In this document: positions 17,359 through 25,744 of the stretch, piece after piece
Layout of the letters: every line of letters starts with the position of its first letter
Numbering within the stretch: the stretch's first letter is position 1
NCBI RefSeq assembly: GCF_918698155.1
Contig: NZ_CAKKLX010000009.1
Coordinates: 1-64,000, forward strand
DNA: 64,000 bases
Direction: 5' to 3'
Origin: Roseomonas sp. CECT 9278
GTDB taxonomy: Bacteria; Pseudomonadota; Alphaproteobacteria; Acetobacterales; Acetobacteraceae
Notes under the pieces: generated by a model
The model's input: only the letters and a program-made list of their open reading frames with translations
Told to the model about the DNA's origin: nothing
Database searches by the model: none
Position numbers and translations under genes: made by a program

Positions 17359-18930
17359 TCACATTGCCCTGCGCATCCTTCGCGCCGCCATCTCCCCGAT
17401 CATCACACACGTGAAGTGCAGGTTCGCCCGGCAATCCGTCGGCATGATCGACGCATCCGCCACCCGCAGCCCCGCCACCCCGCGCACGCACAGATCCGGG
17501 TCCACCACCCCGCGCGGATCCTCATGCGCCGTCATCCGGCATGTCCCGGCGGCGTGCTGGATGTCGGATGCCTCGCGCAGCATCAGCGCATCGAGGTCGC
17601 CATCCGGCAGCCCCGCCGCGGCCTGAATCGACAGCCCGCTGTCGCCGAAGGTGACCGCCTCCGCGATGCCCGCTACCGGATCGCGCACGCACAGCTGCGC
17701 CAGGCGCTTCACGCCGTTGCGCATGCGCTCGCGGTCGCGCGGGTCGGCCAGCATGTTCTCGTCGACCACGGGCTGCGCCTCCGGGTCCGCCGAGACCAGG
17801 CGCAATTCCCCCTGCGAGAAGGCGTCGTAGAGCGCCACGCCGATCGCCCCCTCGCCCGCCGGCAGCCCGTCCGTCGTCAATCCGCGATGATTGTAGGCGA
17901 TCATGATCATGTCGCGCTCGCCGCCGCCCGCCAGGCCGCTGCTGTAGGTCAGGCAGCAATTGGTGTGGCGCGCCTCGGTACCCTGCGCGCGGAACTGCGG
18001 CTTCAGCGCGAGCGTCGCGCGGAGGATCGGGTGGTCCATCAGATGCTGCCCGACCGCGGGCAGGTCGGCGACCACTGCGATGCCCAGCCCACGCAGCGCC
18101 GCCGCCGGCCCGATGCCCGACCGCATCAGGATGCAGGGCGAATGGATCGCGCCGGCACACAGCACCACCTCGCGCGCGGCGACCTCCTCCCACGCATCGC
18201 CGAAGCGCACGCGCACGCCGCGCGCCCGCGCGCCATCGAACAACACCCGATCGACCAGCGCGCCGCCGCGGATCGTCAGGTTTTTCCGCCCACGCGCGGG
18301 TTCGAGATACCCGTCATTGGTCGTGACGCGCTTGCCATCGCGCAGGTTGATCGGGTTGCAGGAAATCCCCTCGCCCTCGGGCGCGTTCAAATCCGCCTTC
18401 CAGCGATACCCGGCTTCCAGCGCCGCATCGCGCAGCGCCAGATCCACCGCGCCCCAGCGGTCCACCGGCATGCGGAACACCGGCAGCGGCCCGCCGCGGC
18501 GCAGGCCGGGCGCGAGCCCGGTATCCGCGTCATCCTCGATGGCGTCGTAGATCGGCAGCACATCGGCCGCCGACCACCCTTCGCAGCCGGCTTCGGCCCA
18601 ACTGTCGAAGGCCGCCGGCACGCCGCGGATGGCGATCTGCGCATTCACCGCCGACGACCCGCCCAGCGCCTTGCCGCGCCAGTAGAAGCGGGGGTCCTGC
18701 ACGGCGGTGCGGCGCGCCGTCAGCCCCGGCCATTGCCAGGCGGCCTGGTGCGCCGGGTCGTGCATGAACGGGATGATGTTGGCGCTGCGCAGCGCGGCCG
18801 GGGCCTCGGCCGAACGCCAGTCGCGCCCGGCTTCCAGCAGCAGCACGCGGCGGTGGGGGTCCTCCGACAGCCGTGCCGCCAGCGGCGCGCCGGCTGACCC
18901 GGCGCCGACCACGATCACGTCGTACCTCAT
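17359..18930 (-). CDS. GMC-family FAD-dependent oxidoreductase (choline dehydrogenase-like)
   Basis: A 523-residue flavoprotein starting directly with the FAD-binding motif DVIVVGAGSAGAPLAARLSED, followed by LLLEAGRDW. The GMC signatures are present: GKALGGSSAVNAQIAIRG (signature 1), AGAIHSPCILMRSGIGP (signature 2), the catalytic His in DIQHAAGTCRM and the C-terminal LRVADASIMPTDCRANLH segment. GMC enzymes oxidise alcohols such as choline, sugars or aromatic alcohols; the substrate is not determined. The ATG overlaps the stop of the HDAC-like gene by 4 bases, making it the third gene of a coupled tusA/HDAC-like/GMC operon. Confidence 0.9.
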   Translation of the reverse strand: MRYDVIVVGAGSAGAPLAARLSEDPHRRVLLLEAGRDWRSAEAPAALRSANIIPFMHDPAHQAAWQWPGLTARRTAVQDPRFYWRGKALGGSSAVNAQIAIRGVPAAFDSWAEAGCEGWSAADVLPIYDAIEDDADTGLAPGLRRGGPLPVFRMPVDRWGAVDLALRDAALEAGYRWKADLNAPEGEGISCNPINLRDGKRVTTNDGYLEPARGRKNLTIRGGALVDRVLFDGARARGVRVRFGDAWEEVAAREVVLCAGAIHSPCILMRSGIGPAAALRGLGIAVVADLPAVGQHLMDHPILRATLALKPQFRAQGTEARHTNCCLTYSSGLAGGGERDMIMIAYNHRGLTTDGLPAGEGAIGVALYDAFSQGELRLVSADPEAQPVVDENMLADPRDRERMRNGVKRLAQLCVRDPVAGIAEAVTFGDSGLSIQAAAGLPDGDLDALMLREASDIQHAAGTCRMTAHEDPRGVVDPDLCVRGVAGLRVADASIMPTDCRANLHFTCVMIGEMAARRMRRAM

Positions 18931-19856
18931 GCCCGCATCAGCGCCCGCACATGCGCCGCCGCCGAGCGCCCGAGCGCCTCCAGGTCGTAGCCGCCTTCCA
19001 GCAGGCTGACCACGCGCCCGCCGCAGCAGCGGTCGGCCACGGCGCACAGCGCCTCGGTCACGAAGGCGAAGTCGGCTTCCCGCACGCGCAGCTGCGCCAG
19101 CGGGTCGGCGGCATGCGCGTCGAAGCCGGCCGAGATCACCAGCAGGTCGGGCGCGAAGGCCTCGATCGCGGGGATGATCCGCTCCGCCCAGGCGGCGCGG
19201 AAGGCCGCGCCATCCGCCCCCGGCGGCAGCGTCACATTGAGGATATTGCCGACGCCGTGCTCGGTCTCGTCGCCGGTGCCGGGATACAGCGGCCATTGGT
19301 GCGACGAGGCGTAGAACACCGATGCATCGGCGTCGAAGCAGGCTTGCGTGCCGTTGCCGTGGTGGACGTCGAAATCCACCACCGCGACGCGCTGCGCGCC
19401 GTGTTCGGCCTGCGCGTGGCGCGCCGCGATCGCGGCATTCGCGAACAGGCAGAACCCCATCGGCCGGCCGGGTTCGCAATGATGCCCCGGCGGGCGCGTG
19501 GCGCAGAAGGCGCGGCGGACCTCGCCCCTCATCACCGCATCCACCGCGGCCACGGCGGCGCCGGCGGCGCGCAGCGCGGCCTCGGCGCTGCCCCAGGACA
19601 TGATGGTGTCGCCATCCAGCGCCACGCGTTCGTCGGGTTCGGGGCGGATCCCCAGGATGGCGGCGACGTAGTTCCCCGGATGCACGCGCGCGAGCTGCGC
19701 CTCGGTCGCCAGCGGCGCCTCGTCGCGGATGAGGTCCACGAACTCCCCGGCCTCCAGGGCGCGGAGCACGGATCGCAGCCGGTCCGGGCATTCCGGATGG
19801 TGCGGCCCCGGATCATGGTGCAGGCAGGCGCGGTGCGTCAGCAGCAGGACACTCAC
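18927..19856 (-). CDS. histone-deacetylase-family zinc amidohydrolase
   Basis: A 309-residue protein of the arginase/deacetylase fold. It has the early HHPECPDRL loop, RPPGHHCEPG with the catalytic His pair, the zinc ligands in VVDFDVHHGNGTQ, and the third ligand in SAGFDAH, then LEGGYDLEALG. In bacteria such enzymes deacetylate polyamines (AphA), acetyl-CoA synthetase (AcuC) or other acetamides; the exact substrate is open. It starts with GTG at 19856, overlapping the TusA stop (GTGA), and its own stop overlaps the GMC oxidoreductase start, so all three are translated in series. Confidence 0.9.
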   Translation of the reverse strand: MSVLLLTHRACLHHDPGPHHPECPDRLRSVLRALEAGEFVDLIRDEAPLATEAQLARVHPGNYVAAILGIRPEPDERVALDGDTIMSWGSAEAALRAAGAAVAAVDAVMRGEVRRAFCATRPPGHHCEPGRPMGFCLFANAAIAARHAQAEHGAQRVAVVDFDVHHGNGTQACFDADASVFYASSHQWPLYPGTGDETEHGVGNILNVTLPPGADGAAFRAAWAERIIPAIEAFAPDLLVISAGFDAHAADPLAQLRVREADFAFVTEALCAVADRCCGGRVVSLLEGGYDLEALGRSAAAHVRALMRA

Positions 19857-20092
19857 GCCGGCGGGTCCTCGCGCTTGCGGATCACGAAGCGGTAGGCGCC
19901 GGCTTCTTCCCCGAAGGCCACCAGCGCGTGGCCGGTCTCCTTGCAGAAGGCGCGGAAATCCGCGACCGAGGCGGGGTCGGTGGCGAGCACCGTCAGCCGC
20001 GCCCCCGCCGGCAGCCCGCGCAGCGCCTTGTTGGCCTTGAGCACCGGCAGCGGGCAGCTCAGGCCCTTCACATCGAGCAGCGTCTCGCTCAT
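19853..20092 (-). CDS. TusA/SirA/YedF-family sulfur-carrier protein
   Basis: A 79-residue protein with the family's C-P-x-P motif near the N-terminus (LDVKGLSCPLPVLKANKAL) and the DPASVADFRAFCKETGH segment that follows it. TusA-like proteins carry persulfide sulfur on the first Cys for tRNA thiolation or cofactor synthesis; several paralogues have unknown partners. It is the first gene of a three-gene coupled operon with an HDAC-like enzyme and a GMC oxidoreductase, which is not the classic tus context, so a dedicated redox or sulfur-transfer role is possible (inference). Confidence 0.88.
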   Translation of the reverse strand: MSETLLDVKGLSCPLPVLKANKALRGLPAGARLTVLATDPASVADFRAFCKETGHALVAFGEEAGAYRFVIRKREDPPA

Positions 20093-20309
20093 GGCGATGA
20101 TTGCACCACCCGCCGCGCATCGCGTCCAGCGCGGGGTTCCGTGCCGACCCGCCGCCGGTGCACACTGCACCCAGGGGCGTCGCCACGGCGCTCGATTCGG
20201 CCGGGCTGTCGTCGGCTTGCCAAAGGCCGCAGCCGGCCCGTGGGCGGCTCGCAGCCAGGGCCGTGCCGGGCCATATGATGGCGGCTACGGCGTTCGGGGA
20301 TGGGACGGC

Positions 20310-21200
20310 ATGCGGTTCGGCATCGACCTCGGCGGCACCAAGATCGAGATCGTGGCACTCGACCGCGACGGCGTGGTGCGGCTGCGTCATCGCCGGCCGA
20401 CGCCGCAGGGCTATGACAGCATCGTCGAGACGATCGCCGCGGTGGTGGCGCAGGCCGAGCGCGAGACCGGCATGCGCGGCAGCGTCGGCATCGGCATCCC
20501 GGGCAGCCTCAGCCCGGCCACCGGCCTGGTCCGCAATGCCAATTCCCAGGCGCTGAACGGCCGGCCGCTCGACCGCGATGTCGCGGCCGCGATCGGGCGC
20601 GAGGTGCGTGTCACCAACGACGCCAATTGCCTGGCCATGAGCGAGGCGGCGGACGGCGCCGGCGCCGGCTACCGCACGGTCTTCGCCGTCATCATCGGCA
20701 CCGGCTGCGGCGGCGGCATCGTCAGTTCGGCGCGCATCCTCGACGGCCCGAACGGCACCGCCGGCGAGTGGGGCCATACGCCGCTGCCCTGGATGACGCA
20801 TGACGAATTCCCCGGCCCGCGCTGCTGGTGCGGGCGGCATGGCTGCCTCGAGACCTTCCTGTCGGGCCCGGGCCTGGCGGCCGATTGCGACGGGCCGGGT
20901 GCGCGCGATGCCGGAAGCATCCCGGCGCGCGCCGCCGCCGGCGAGGCGCAGGCACAGGCCGCCCTGGCGCGCCACACCGACCGCCTGGCGCGCGCGCTCG
21001 GCCTGATCGCCAACATCATCGACCCCGACGTGGTGGTGCTCGGCGGCGGGCTGTCGAACATGGCGCACCTGTACCGCGACGTGCCGCCGCTGATGGCCCG
21101 GCACGTGCTGGGCGACGTGGCGCGCACGCCCGTGGTGCAGGCGCGGCACGGCGATTCGTCCGGCGTGTTCGGCGCGGCGCGGCTGTGGGACGGCGCGTGA
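20310..21200 (+). CDS. ROK-family sugar kinase (fructokinase/GlcNAc kinase-like)
   Basis: A 296-residue kinase beginning with the ATP phosphate loop GIDLGGTKIEIVALD. It has the ROK features: VGIGIPGSLSP, NDANCLAMSEA with the catalytic Asp, FAVIIGTGCGGGIV, GEWGH, and the zinc-binding CWCGRHGCLE cluster, then VVVLGGGLSN. Such enzymes phosphorylate glucose, fructose, mannose or N-acetylglucosamine; NagK- or Mak-type specificity cannot be separated here. ATG 20310 is directly before the P-loop. A small membrane protein gene overlaps its stop (GTGA). Confidence 0.9.
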   Translation: MRFGIDLGGTKIEIVALDRDGVVRLRHRRPTPQGYDSIVETIAAVVAQAERETGMRGSVGIGIPGSLSPATGLVRNANSQALNGRPLDRDVAAAIGREVRVTNDANCLAMSEAADGAGAGYRTVFAVIIGTGCGGGIVSSARILDGPNGTAGEWGHTPLPWMTHDEFPGPRCWCGRHGCLETFLSGPGLAADCDGPGARDAGSIPARAAAGEAQAQAALARHTDRLARALGLIANIIDPDVVVLGGGLSNMAHLYRDVPPLMARHVLGDVARTPVVQARHGDSSGVFGAARLWDGA

Positions 21201-21589
21201 ACGCCGGGCTGATCTATGGCGCGCTCGCCTTCGCCGCCGGCGGCGTGCTGGGGCCGCTGCGCGAGCTGCTGCTGGTGCCGGCGATCGGCGCGCCCGGCGC
21301 CGCGATGGCCGAGGCCGCGGCGATGGCGCTGCTGCTCTGGCTCGCGGCGCGGCGGGTGGTGGCGCGGCTGGCGGCGCCCACGCTGCGCGCACGCGCCGCC
21401 ATGGCCGGCATTGCGCTGGCGCTGGTGCTGGCCAGCGATGCCGCGCTGGGGCTGCTGCTGGATGCCAGCGGCCTGAGCGCGGGCCGTGCGCCGCGCGACC
21501 TGACGCTGCAGCTCACCGGCCTCGCGCTGCTCGCGTGGCTGGTGGCGATGCCCTTCGCGGTGCGCCGCCATGCCGTCGCTGTGCCGTGA
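21197..21589 (+). CDS. small polytopic membrane protein of unknown function
   Basis: A 130-residue, strongly hydrophobic protein with about four predicted transmembrane helices and short Arg-rich cytoplasmic loops (positive-inside pattern). GTG 21197 overlaps the kinase stop, and its own 3' end overlaps the dinB start by 20 bases, so it is embedded in a tight cluster. I do not recognise a family. Similar sizes are common among uncharacterised alphaproteobacterial inner-membrane proteins. Confidence 0.65.
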   Translation: MNAGLIYGALAFAAGGVLGPLRELLLVPAIGAPGAAMAEAAAMALLLWLAARRVVARLAAPTLRARAAMAGIALALVLASDAALGLLLDASGLSAGRAPRDLTLQLTGLALLAWLVAMPFAVRRHAVAVP

Positions 21590-22838
21590 CTGCCTGCGCC
21601 CGGACGACCGCGCCCTGGCGCGGTGCGCGGCCTGCGGGTCGCGCCGCATGGTCGCGCATGACGACCTGTTCGCGCTCGCGGTCGCGCATGTCGATTGCGA
21701 TGCCTTCTATGCCAGCGTCGAGAAGCGCGACCGGCCGGACCTGCTGACCCGCCCGGTGATCGTGGGCGGCGGCCGGCGCGGCGTGGTCTCGGCCTGCTGC
21801 TACATCGCGCGGACGCGCGGCGTGCGCTCCGCCATGCCGATGTTCAAGGCACTGGCCGCCTGCCCCGATGCCGTGGTGATTAGGCCGGACATGGCGAAGT
21901 ATGTGGCCGAGGGCCGGCGCATCCGCGCGATGATGGAGGCGCTGACCCCGCTGGTGCAGCCGCTGTCGATCGACGAGGCGGCGATGGACCTGTCGGGCAC
22001 GCAGGCGCTGCATGGCGCGCCGCCGGCGGTGGTGCTGGCGCGCTTCGCCGCGGCGGTGGAGCGCGAGGTCGGCGTGACCGTGTCGATCGGCCTGGCGGCG
22101 AACCGGCTGATGGCGAAGCTGGCGGCGGAACGCGACAAGCCGCGCGGCTTCGCGGTGATCGGTGCGCGGGAAGCGGCGGGGTGGCTTGCGCCGCAGCCGG
22201 TCGCGCTGCTGCCGGGCGTCGGGCCCGCCATGGCGAAGCGCCTGACGACGGCGGGGTTCAGCACGCTGGGGCAGCTGGCCGTGCTGGACCCGCGCGAGGC
22301 ACTGCGCCGCTTCGGGGAGGACGGGCCGGCCCTGGCGGCCCGCGCGCGCGGCGAGGATGCGCGCCGCGTCGATCCCGACCGCGAGACCAAGTCGGTCAGC
22401 GCCGAGACGACCTTCGACTCCGACCTCTCGGCGCCGCCGGAGCTCGAGGCGGTGCTGTGGCGATTGTGCGAAAAGCTCTCGGCACGGCTGCGCGACAAGG
22501 CGCTGGCGGCGGCGGGCGTGACGTTGAAGCTGAAGACCGCAACCTTCGCGACACGCACCCGCGCGGCGCGCCTGGCGCAGCCGACGCGCCTGCCCGACAT
22601 GCTGTTCGACGCCGCCCGGCCTCTGCTGGCACGCGAGGCGGATGGCACGGCGTTCCGCCTGATCGGCATCAGCGCGCAGCCGCTGGCGGCGGCCGACGAC
22701 GCCGATCGCGGCGACCTGGCCGACCCCGAGGCGCCGCGGCGCGCCGCGCGCTGGGCCGCCGTGGAGACGCTGCGCGCGAAGTTCGGCGATGGCGCGGTGG
22801 TGCGCGGCCGCGGCCTTCGCAAGCCGCCGCGCGCATGA
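21570..22838 (+). CDS. dinB: DNA polymerase IV (Y-family), with N-terminal Cys-rich extension
   Basis: A 422-residue translesion polymerase. Residues 5-24 carry two C-x-x-C pairs (CRDC, CAAC), a zinc-ribbon-like head seen in many alphaproteobacterial DinB proteins. The catalytic palm follows with HVDCDAFYASVEKRDRP and the second acidic pair in PLSIDEAAMDLSG, then the helix-hairpin-helix (LLPGVGPAMAKRL) and little-finger domain (KSVSAETTFDSDL). It copies past damaged bases with low fidelity and is normally SOS- or stress-controlled; no LexA box is evident because the start lies inside the preceding gene. Confidence 0.95.
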   Translation: MPSLCRDCLRPDDRALARCAACGSRRMVAHDDLFALAVAHVDCDAFYASVEKRDRPDLLTRPVIVGGGRRGVVSACCYIARTRGVRSAMPMFKALAACPDAVVIRPDMAKYVAEGRRIRAMMEALTPLVQPLSIDEAAMDLSGTQALHGAPPAVVLARFAAAVEREVGVTVSIGLAANRLMAKLAAERDKPRGFAVIGAREAAGWLAPQPVALLPGVGPAMAKRLTTAGFSTLGQLAVLDPREALRRFGEDGPALAARARGEDARRVDPDRETKSVSAETTFDSDLSAPPELEAVLWRLCEKLSARLRDKALAAAGVTLKLKTATFATRTRAARLAQPTRLPDMLFDAARPLLAREADGTAFRLIGISAQPLAAADDADRGDLADPEAPRRAARWAAVETLRAKFGDGAVVRGRGLRKPPRA

Positions 22839-22895
22839 TGCAGGCCCCGGGGCAACACCCTTGCGCCGGCGCCTGCTTTCCGGCACGCCCATCGC

Positions 22896-24143
22896 ATGAA
22901 CCGCAAGGCGATCGCCTGGGCCACCTTCGACTGGGCGAACAGCGCCTTCCCGACGGTCGTCTCGACCTTCGTGATCGCCGCCTATTTCACCCAGGGCATC
23001 GCGCCCGACCCGGCCACCGGCCAGGCGCAATGGGGCTGGATGCAGACCATCGCGGCGGTGTGCATCGCCTTGCTGTCGCCCATCCTGGGTGCGCTGGCCG
23101 ACAATGGCGGGCGGCGGCGCGCCATGCTCGCGGCCTGCACGCTGCTGACCGGCATGTTCACCGCGCTGGTGTGGTTCGCCAGGCCCGACCCGTCCTGGAC
23201 CCTCTATGCGCTGGTGTGCGTCGGCATCGCGACCATCGCCTTCGAGATCGGCACGGTCTTCTACAACGCCATGCTGCCCGAGGTGACCACGCCGCGGACG
23301 ATGGGCCGCGTCTCCGGCCTGGCCTGGGGGCTGGGCTATGCGGGGGGGCTGGCCTGCCTGGGCGTGGCGCTGGTGCTGCTGGTGCAGCCCAACCCGTCGC
23401 TGTTCGGCCTCGACCGCGGCGCGTCGGAGCATGTCCGCGCGACGGCGCTGCTGGTCGGCCTGTGGACGGTGGTCTTCGCCTGGCCGGTGCTGCTGTTCGT
23501 GCCCGACCCGCCGGGTGCGCGCCTGCCGGTGGGCCAGGCGGTGACAGCGTGCCTGGCCGAGACGAAGCGCCTGGTCCAGGGCCTGCCGGGGCGGCCCGAC
23601 ATGCTGCGCTTCCTGGTCGCGCGGCTGTTCTACACGGATGGGCTGAACACGCTGTTCGCCTTCGGCGCCATCTACGCGGCCGGCGTGCATGGCATGGGGA
23701 TGGAGCAGATCCTGCTGTTCGGCATCGCGCTCAATGTCACGGCCGGCCTGGGTGCCGCGGGCTTCGGCCTGGTCGAGGACCGCCTGGGGTCGAAGCGCAC
23801 GGTGATGGTGGCGCTGGCCAGCATGGTGGTGCTGGGGGCGGCCTTGCTGCTGACCGACAGCGTGGCGTGGTTCTGGGGGCTGGCGATGGCGCTTGGCTTG
23901 TTCATGGGGCCGGCGCAGGCGGGGTCGCGCACGCTGATGGCGCAGATGGCGCCGGAGGGGCAGTGCGCGGCGCATTTCGGGCTGTTCGCGCTGTCGGGGC
24001 GTGTCACGGGCTTCCTGGGGCCGGCCGCGCTGGCGGCGGTCACCGCGGCGACCGGCAGCCAGGCCCTGGGGATGTCGACCGTGCTGGTCTTCCTGGTGCT
24101 GGGCGCCGGCATCCTGGCGACGGTCCGTCCGGTGCGGGGGTGA
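22896..24143 (+). CDS. UMF1-family MFS transporter
   Basis: A 415-residue protein with about 12 membrane helices. It opens with the signature of the UMF1 (Atg22-like) group, AWATFDWANSAFPTVVSTFVIAAYF, and has the loop ILGALADNGGRRR after helix 2-3 and a FYNAMLPEV segment in helix 4. UMF1 proteins are thought to export amino acids or other small molecules; the substrate is unknown. It starts 57 bases after dinB and runs convergent to the GT61 gene, whose stop is 4 bases away. Confidence 0.88.
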   Translation: MNRKAIAWATFDWANSAFPTVVSTFVIAAYFTQGIAPDPATGQAQWGWMQTIAAVCIALLSPILGALADNGGRRRAMLAACTLLTGMFTALVWFARPDPSWTLYALVCVGIATIAFEIGTVFYNAMLPEVTTPRTMGRVSGLAWGLGYAGGLACLGVALVLLVQPNPSLFGLDRGASEHVRATALLVGLWTVVFAWPVLLFVPDPPGARLPVGQAVTACLAETKRLVQGLPGRPDMLRFLVARLFYTDGLNTLFAFGAIYAAGVHGMGMEQILLFGIALNVTAGLGAAGFGLVEDRLGSKRTVMVALASMVVLGAALLLTDSVAWFWGLAMALGLFMGPAQAGSRTLMAQMAPEGQCAAHFGLFALSGRVTGFLGPAALAAVTAATGSQALGMSTVLVFLVLGAGILATVRPVRG

Positions 24144-24147
24144 TCCG

Positions 24148-25095
24148 TCAGCCGCGCCCCAGCATCGTGTCCAGCGTGGTGCGCAGCGCGACGGGATCGA
24201 CGCGGAAGTCCGGCGCATTCTGGCCGGCATCCTGCGGCAGGACGACATGGCGCAGGCCGAGCACCGCCGCGATGTTGGTGAACATCGGCGGGCAATAGCC
24301 GCGCCCCGGCACCAGTTCCAGCAAGAGCGCGCCGCGCTGCATGAACAGGATGTTCGCCAGCCCCGCGCCATGCGGCGCCACCACGGCCTCGGCCTGGGCG
24401 AACAGGCGCCAGGCCTGCACCAGCGGCAATGTCTCGATCTGCACTTCGGTGAAGCCGCGCAGCGCACATAGCCGCGCGATCGCCTGCGCATTCCTGACAC
24501 GCCGCCGTGCCGCCCCGCTGCGCGAGACCAGGATGCGCCGCGGCAGCGCCGGCGCGTCCCGGTCGGCCAGCGCCGCCCGGGCGGCCGCCGCCCGCAGCCA
24601 GTCGATCGCCGCCATGTCGCGCAACTGCCCCGCCCCGCCCAGCGCGTGGGGCAGCACCAGCAGGTCGTCGCAGCGCACCATCCTGTCCTTCGGCACCCGT
24701 TGGAACCGCCCCGGCGCCACGCCCAGCGCGGTCGCGATGCGCGCCGCGTATTGTTCGGCGAAGTCGTCGACCAGGAGCGTCCGCGCCGCGCCCCCCGGGA
24801 CCTGCTCCAGCGCCCCGAGGTTGAGCGCGAAATCCGCCAGCGCGTGGTAGTAGTTCCAGGATCCGCCGAGCAGCGCGACGGGTTCGCGCAGGTGCTGCAC
24901 GGGCAGCGAGGCGTCGATCTCGATCGACGCGCCGTCGCGCCGCGTGCAGGCGCGCGGCCGCTGCGTCGGGCACCACAGGGCCCCCGCCGTGTTGAAGACC
25001 GTCCAGTCGCCGCCGATGACGCGCGCGCGATGGAGCCGGGCCGGGCAGGTGGGCCAGGACAGCGCGGGCAGGCGCAGCAGGCGCGACGCCGTCAT
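24148..25095 (-). CDS. glycosyltransferase family 61 protein
   Basis: About 315 residues. The C-terminal half carries the GT61/DUF563 landmarks: RILVSRSGAARRRVRN, then a core with GFTEVQIETLPLVQAWRLFAQAEAVVAPHGAGLANILFM and a following glutamate in LLELVP. The early segment GGSWNYYHALADF matches the conserved N-terminal motif. GT61 enzymes add pentose or other sugars to cell-surface glycans. ATG 25095 is preferred over the longer frame because the latter would overlap the flavin reductase gene. It lies 16 bases after that gene on the same strand. The acceptor is unknown. Confidence 0.82.
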   Translation of the reverse strand: MTASRLLRLPALSWPTCPARLHRARVIGGDWTVFNTAGALWCPTQRPRACTRRDGASIEIDASLPVQHLREPVALLGGSWNYYHALADFALNLGALEQVPGGAARTLLVDDFAEQYAARIATALGVAPGRFQRVPKDRMVRCDDLLVLPHALGGAGQLRDMAAIDWLRAAAARAALADRDAPALPRRILVSRSGAARRRVRNAQAIARLCALRGFTEVQIETLPLVQAWRLFAQAEAVVAPHGAGLANILFMQRGALLLELVPGRGYCPPMFTNIAAVLGLRHVVLPQDAGQNAPDFRVDPVALRTTLDTMLGRG

Positions 25096-25111
25096 CCCGC
25101 CTGGCGCGATC

Positions 25112-25744
25112 TCAGCGATCCCGCTGCCCCGCCACGAAGGCGCCCCCATCGGTGGGGCGCAGTGCCTCGAACAGGTCGGTCACCGCCGCGTAGTCGCGGT
25201 AGCCGCAGCGCGCCACCGGCTGCGCGGCCAGCGTGTCGAAGCGGCCGTCGCGCAGATAGGCCTGGTCGATATGCACGCCGACCACCTGGCCGATGATGAT
25301 CCAGCCCTGCAGCGCCGCGCCCTCGGTGTCATGCAATTGCATCGACGACACCACGCGGCATTCGAGCGACGCCGGGGACGCCGCGACACGTGGCGCGCGC
25401 ACCACGCGGCAGGGCGCTTCCTCCAGCCCCGCGGCGGCGAATTCGCTCTCGCCCGCCGGCTGCGCGCCGGAGGAGACGTTCATCGCGTCGAACAGGTGGC
25501 GCGGGACCAGGTTGCAGACGAACTCCCCGGTCGCGATGGCGTTCGCCGCGCTGTGCTTCATCGTCTCGGTGGTGAACATCACCATCGGCGGGCGCGAATG
25601 CACCGCGTTGAAGAAGGAATAGGGCGCCAGGTTCGCCCGCCCCTGCGCATCCACCGTCGAGATCCAGCCGATCGGCCGCGGTGCCACGATGGCCTTGAAG
25701 GGATCATGCGGCAGGCCGTGCCCGTGGCGCGGTTCGTAGAACAT
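25112..25744 (-). CDS. flavin reductase family protein (FMN-binding split barrel)
   Basis: A 210-residue protein of the flavin-reductase-like split-barrel family, with the flavin-contacting segments APRPIGWISTVDAQGRANLAPYSFF near residue 20-45 and SRPPMVMFTTE, then KHSAANAIATGEFVCNLV. Members reduce FMN or act as small flavoprotein oxidoreductases. The start follows the tctA stop directly, so it is co-translated with the transporter, suggesting that it processes the imported carboxylate or serves a monooxygenase elsewhere (inference). Confidence 0.88.
   Translation of the reverse strand: MFYEPRHGHGLPHDPFKAIVAPRPIGWISTVDAQGRANLAPYSFFNAVHSRPPMVMFTTETMKHSAANAIATGEFVCNLVPRHLFDAMNVSSGAQPAGESEFAAAGLEEAPCRVVRAPRVAASPASLECRVVSSMQLHDTEGAALQGWIIIGQVVGVHIDQAYLRDGRFDTLAAQPVARCGYRDYAAVTDLFEALRPTDGGAFVAGQRDR

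Noticed and set aside
21513-24500. 995-residue open frame on the minus strand, and similar long minus-strand frames at 625-2832, 5801-8329 and 54567-58133
   Set aside because: They lie antisense to clear genes (dinB, UMF1, FliI, AddA). Their translations are rich in Arg/His/Gln/Pro with no domain. Very GC-rich DNA seldom has stops in shadow frames.
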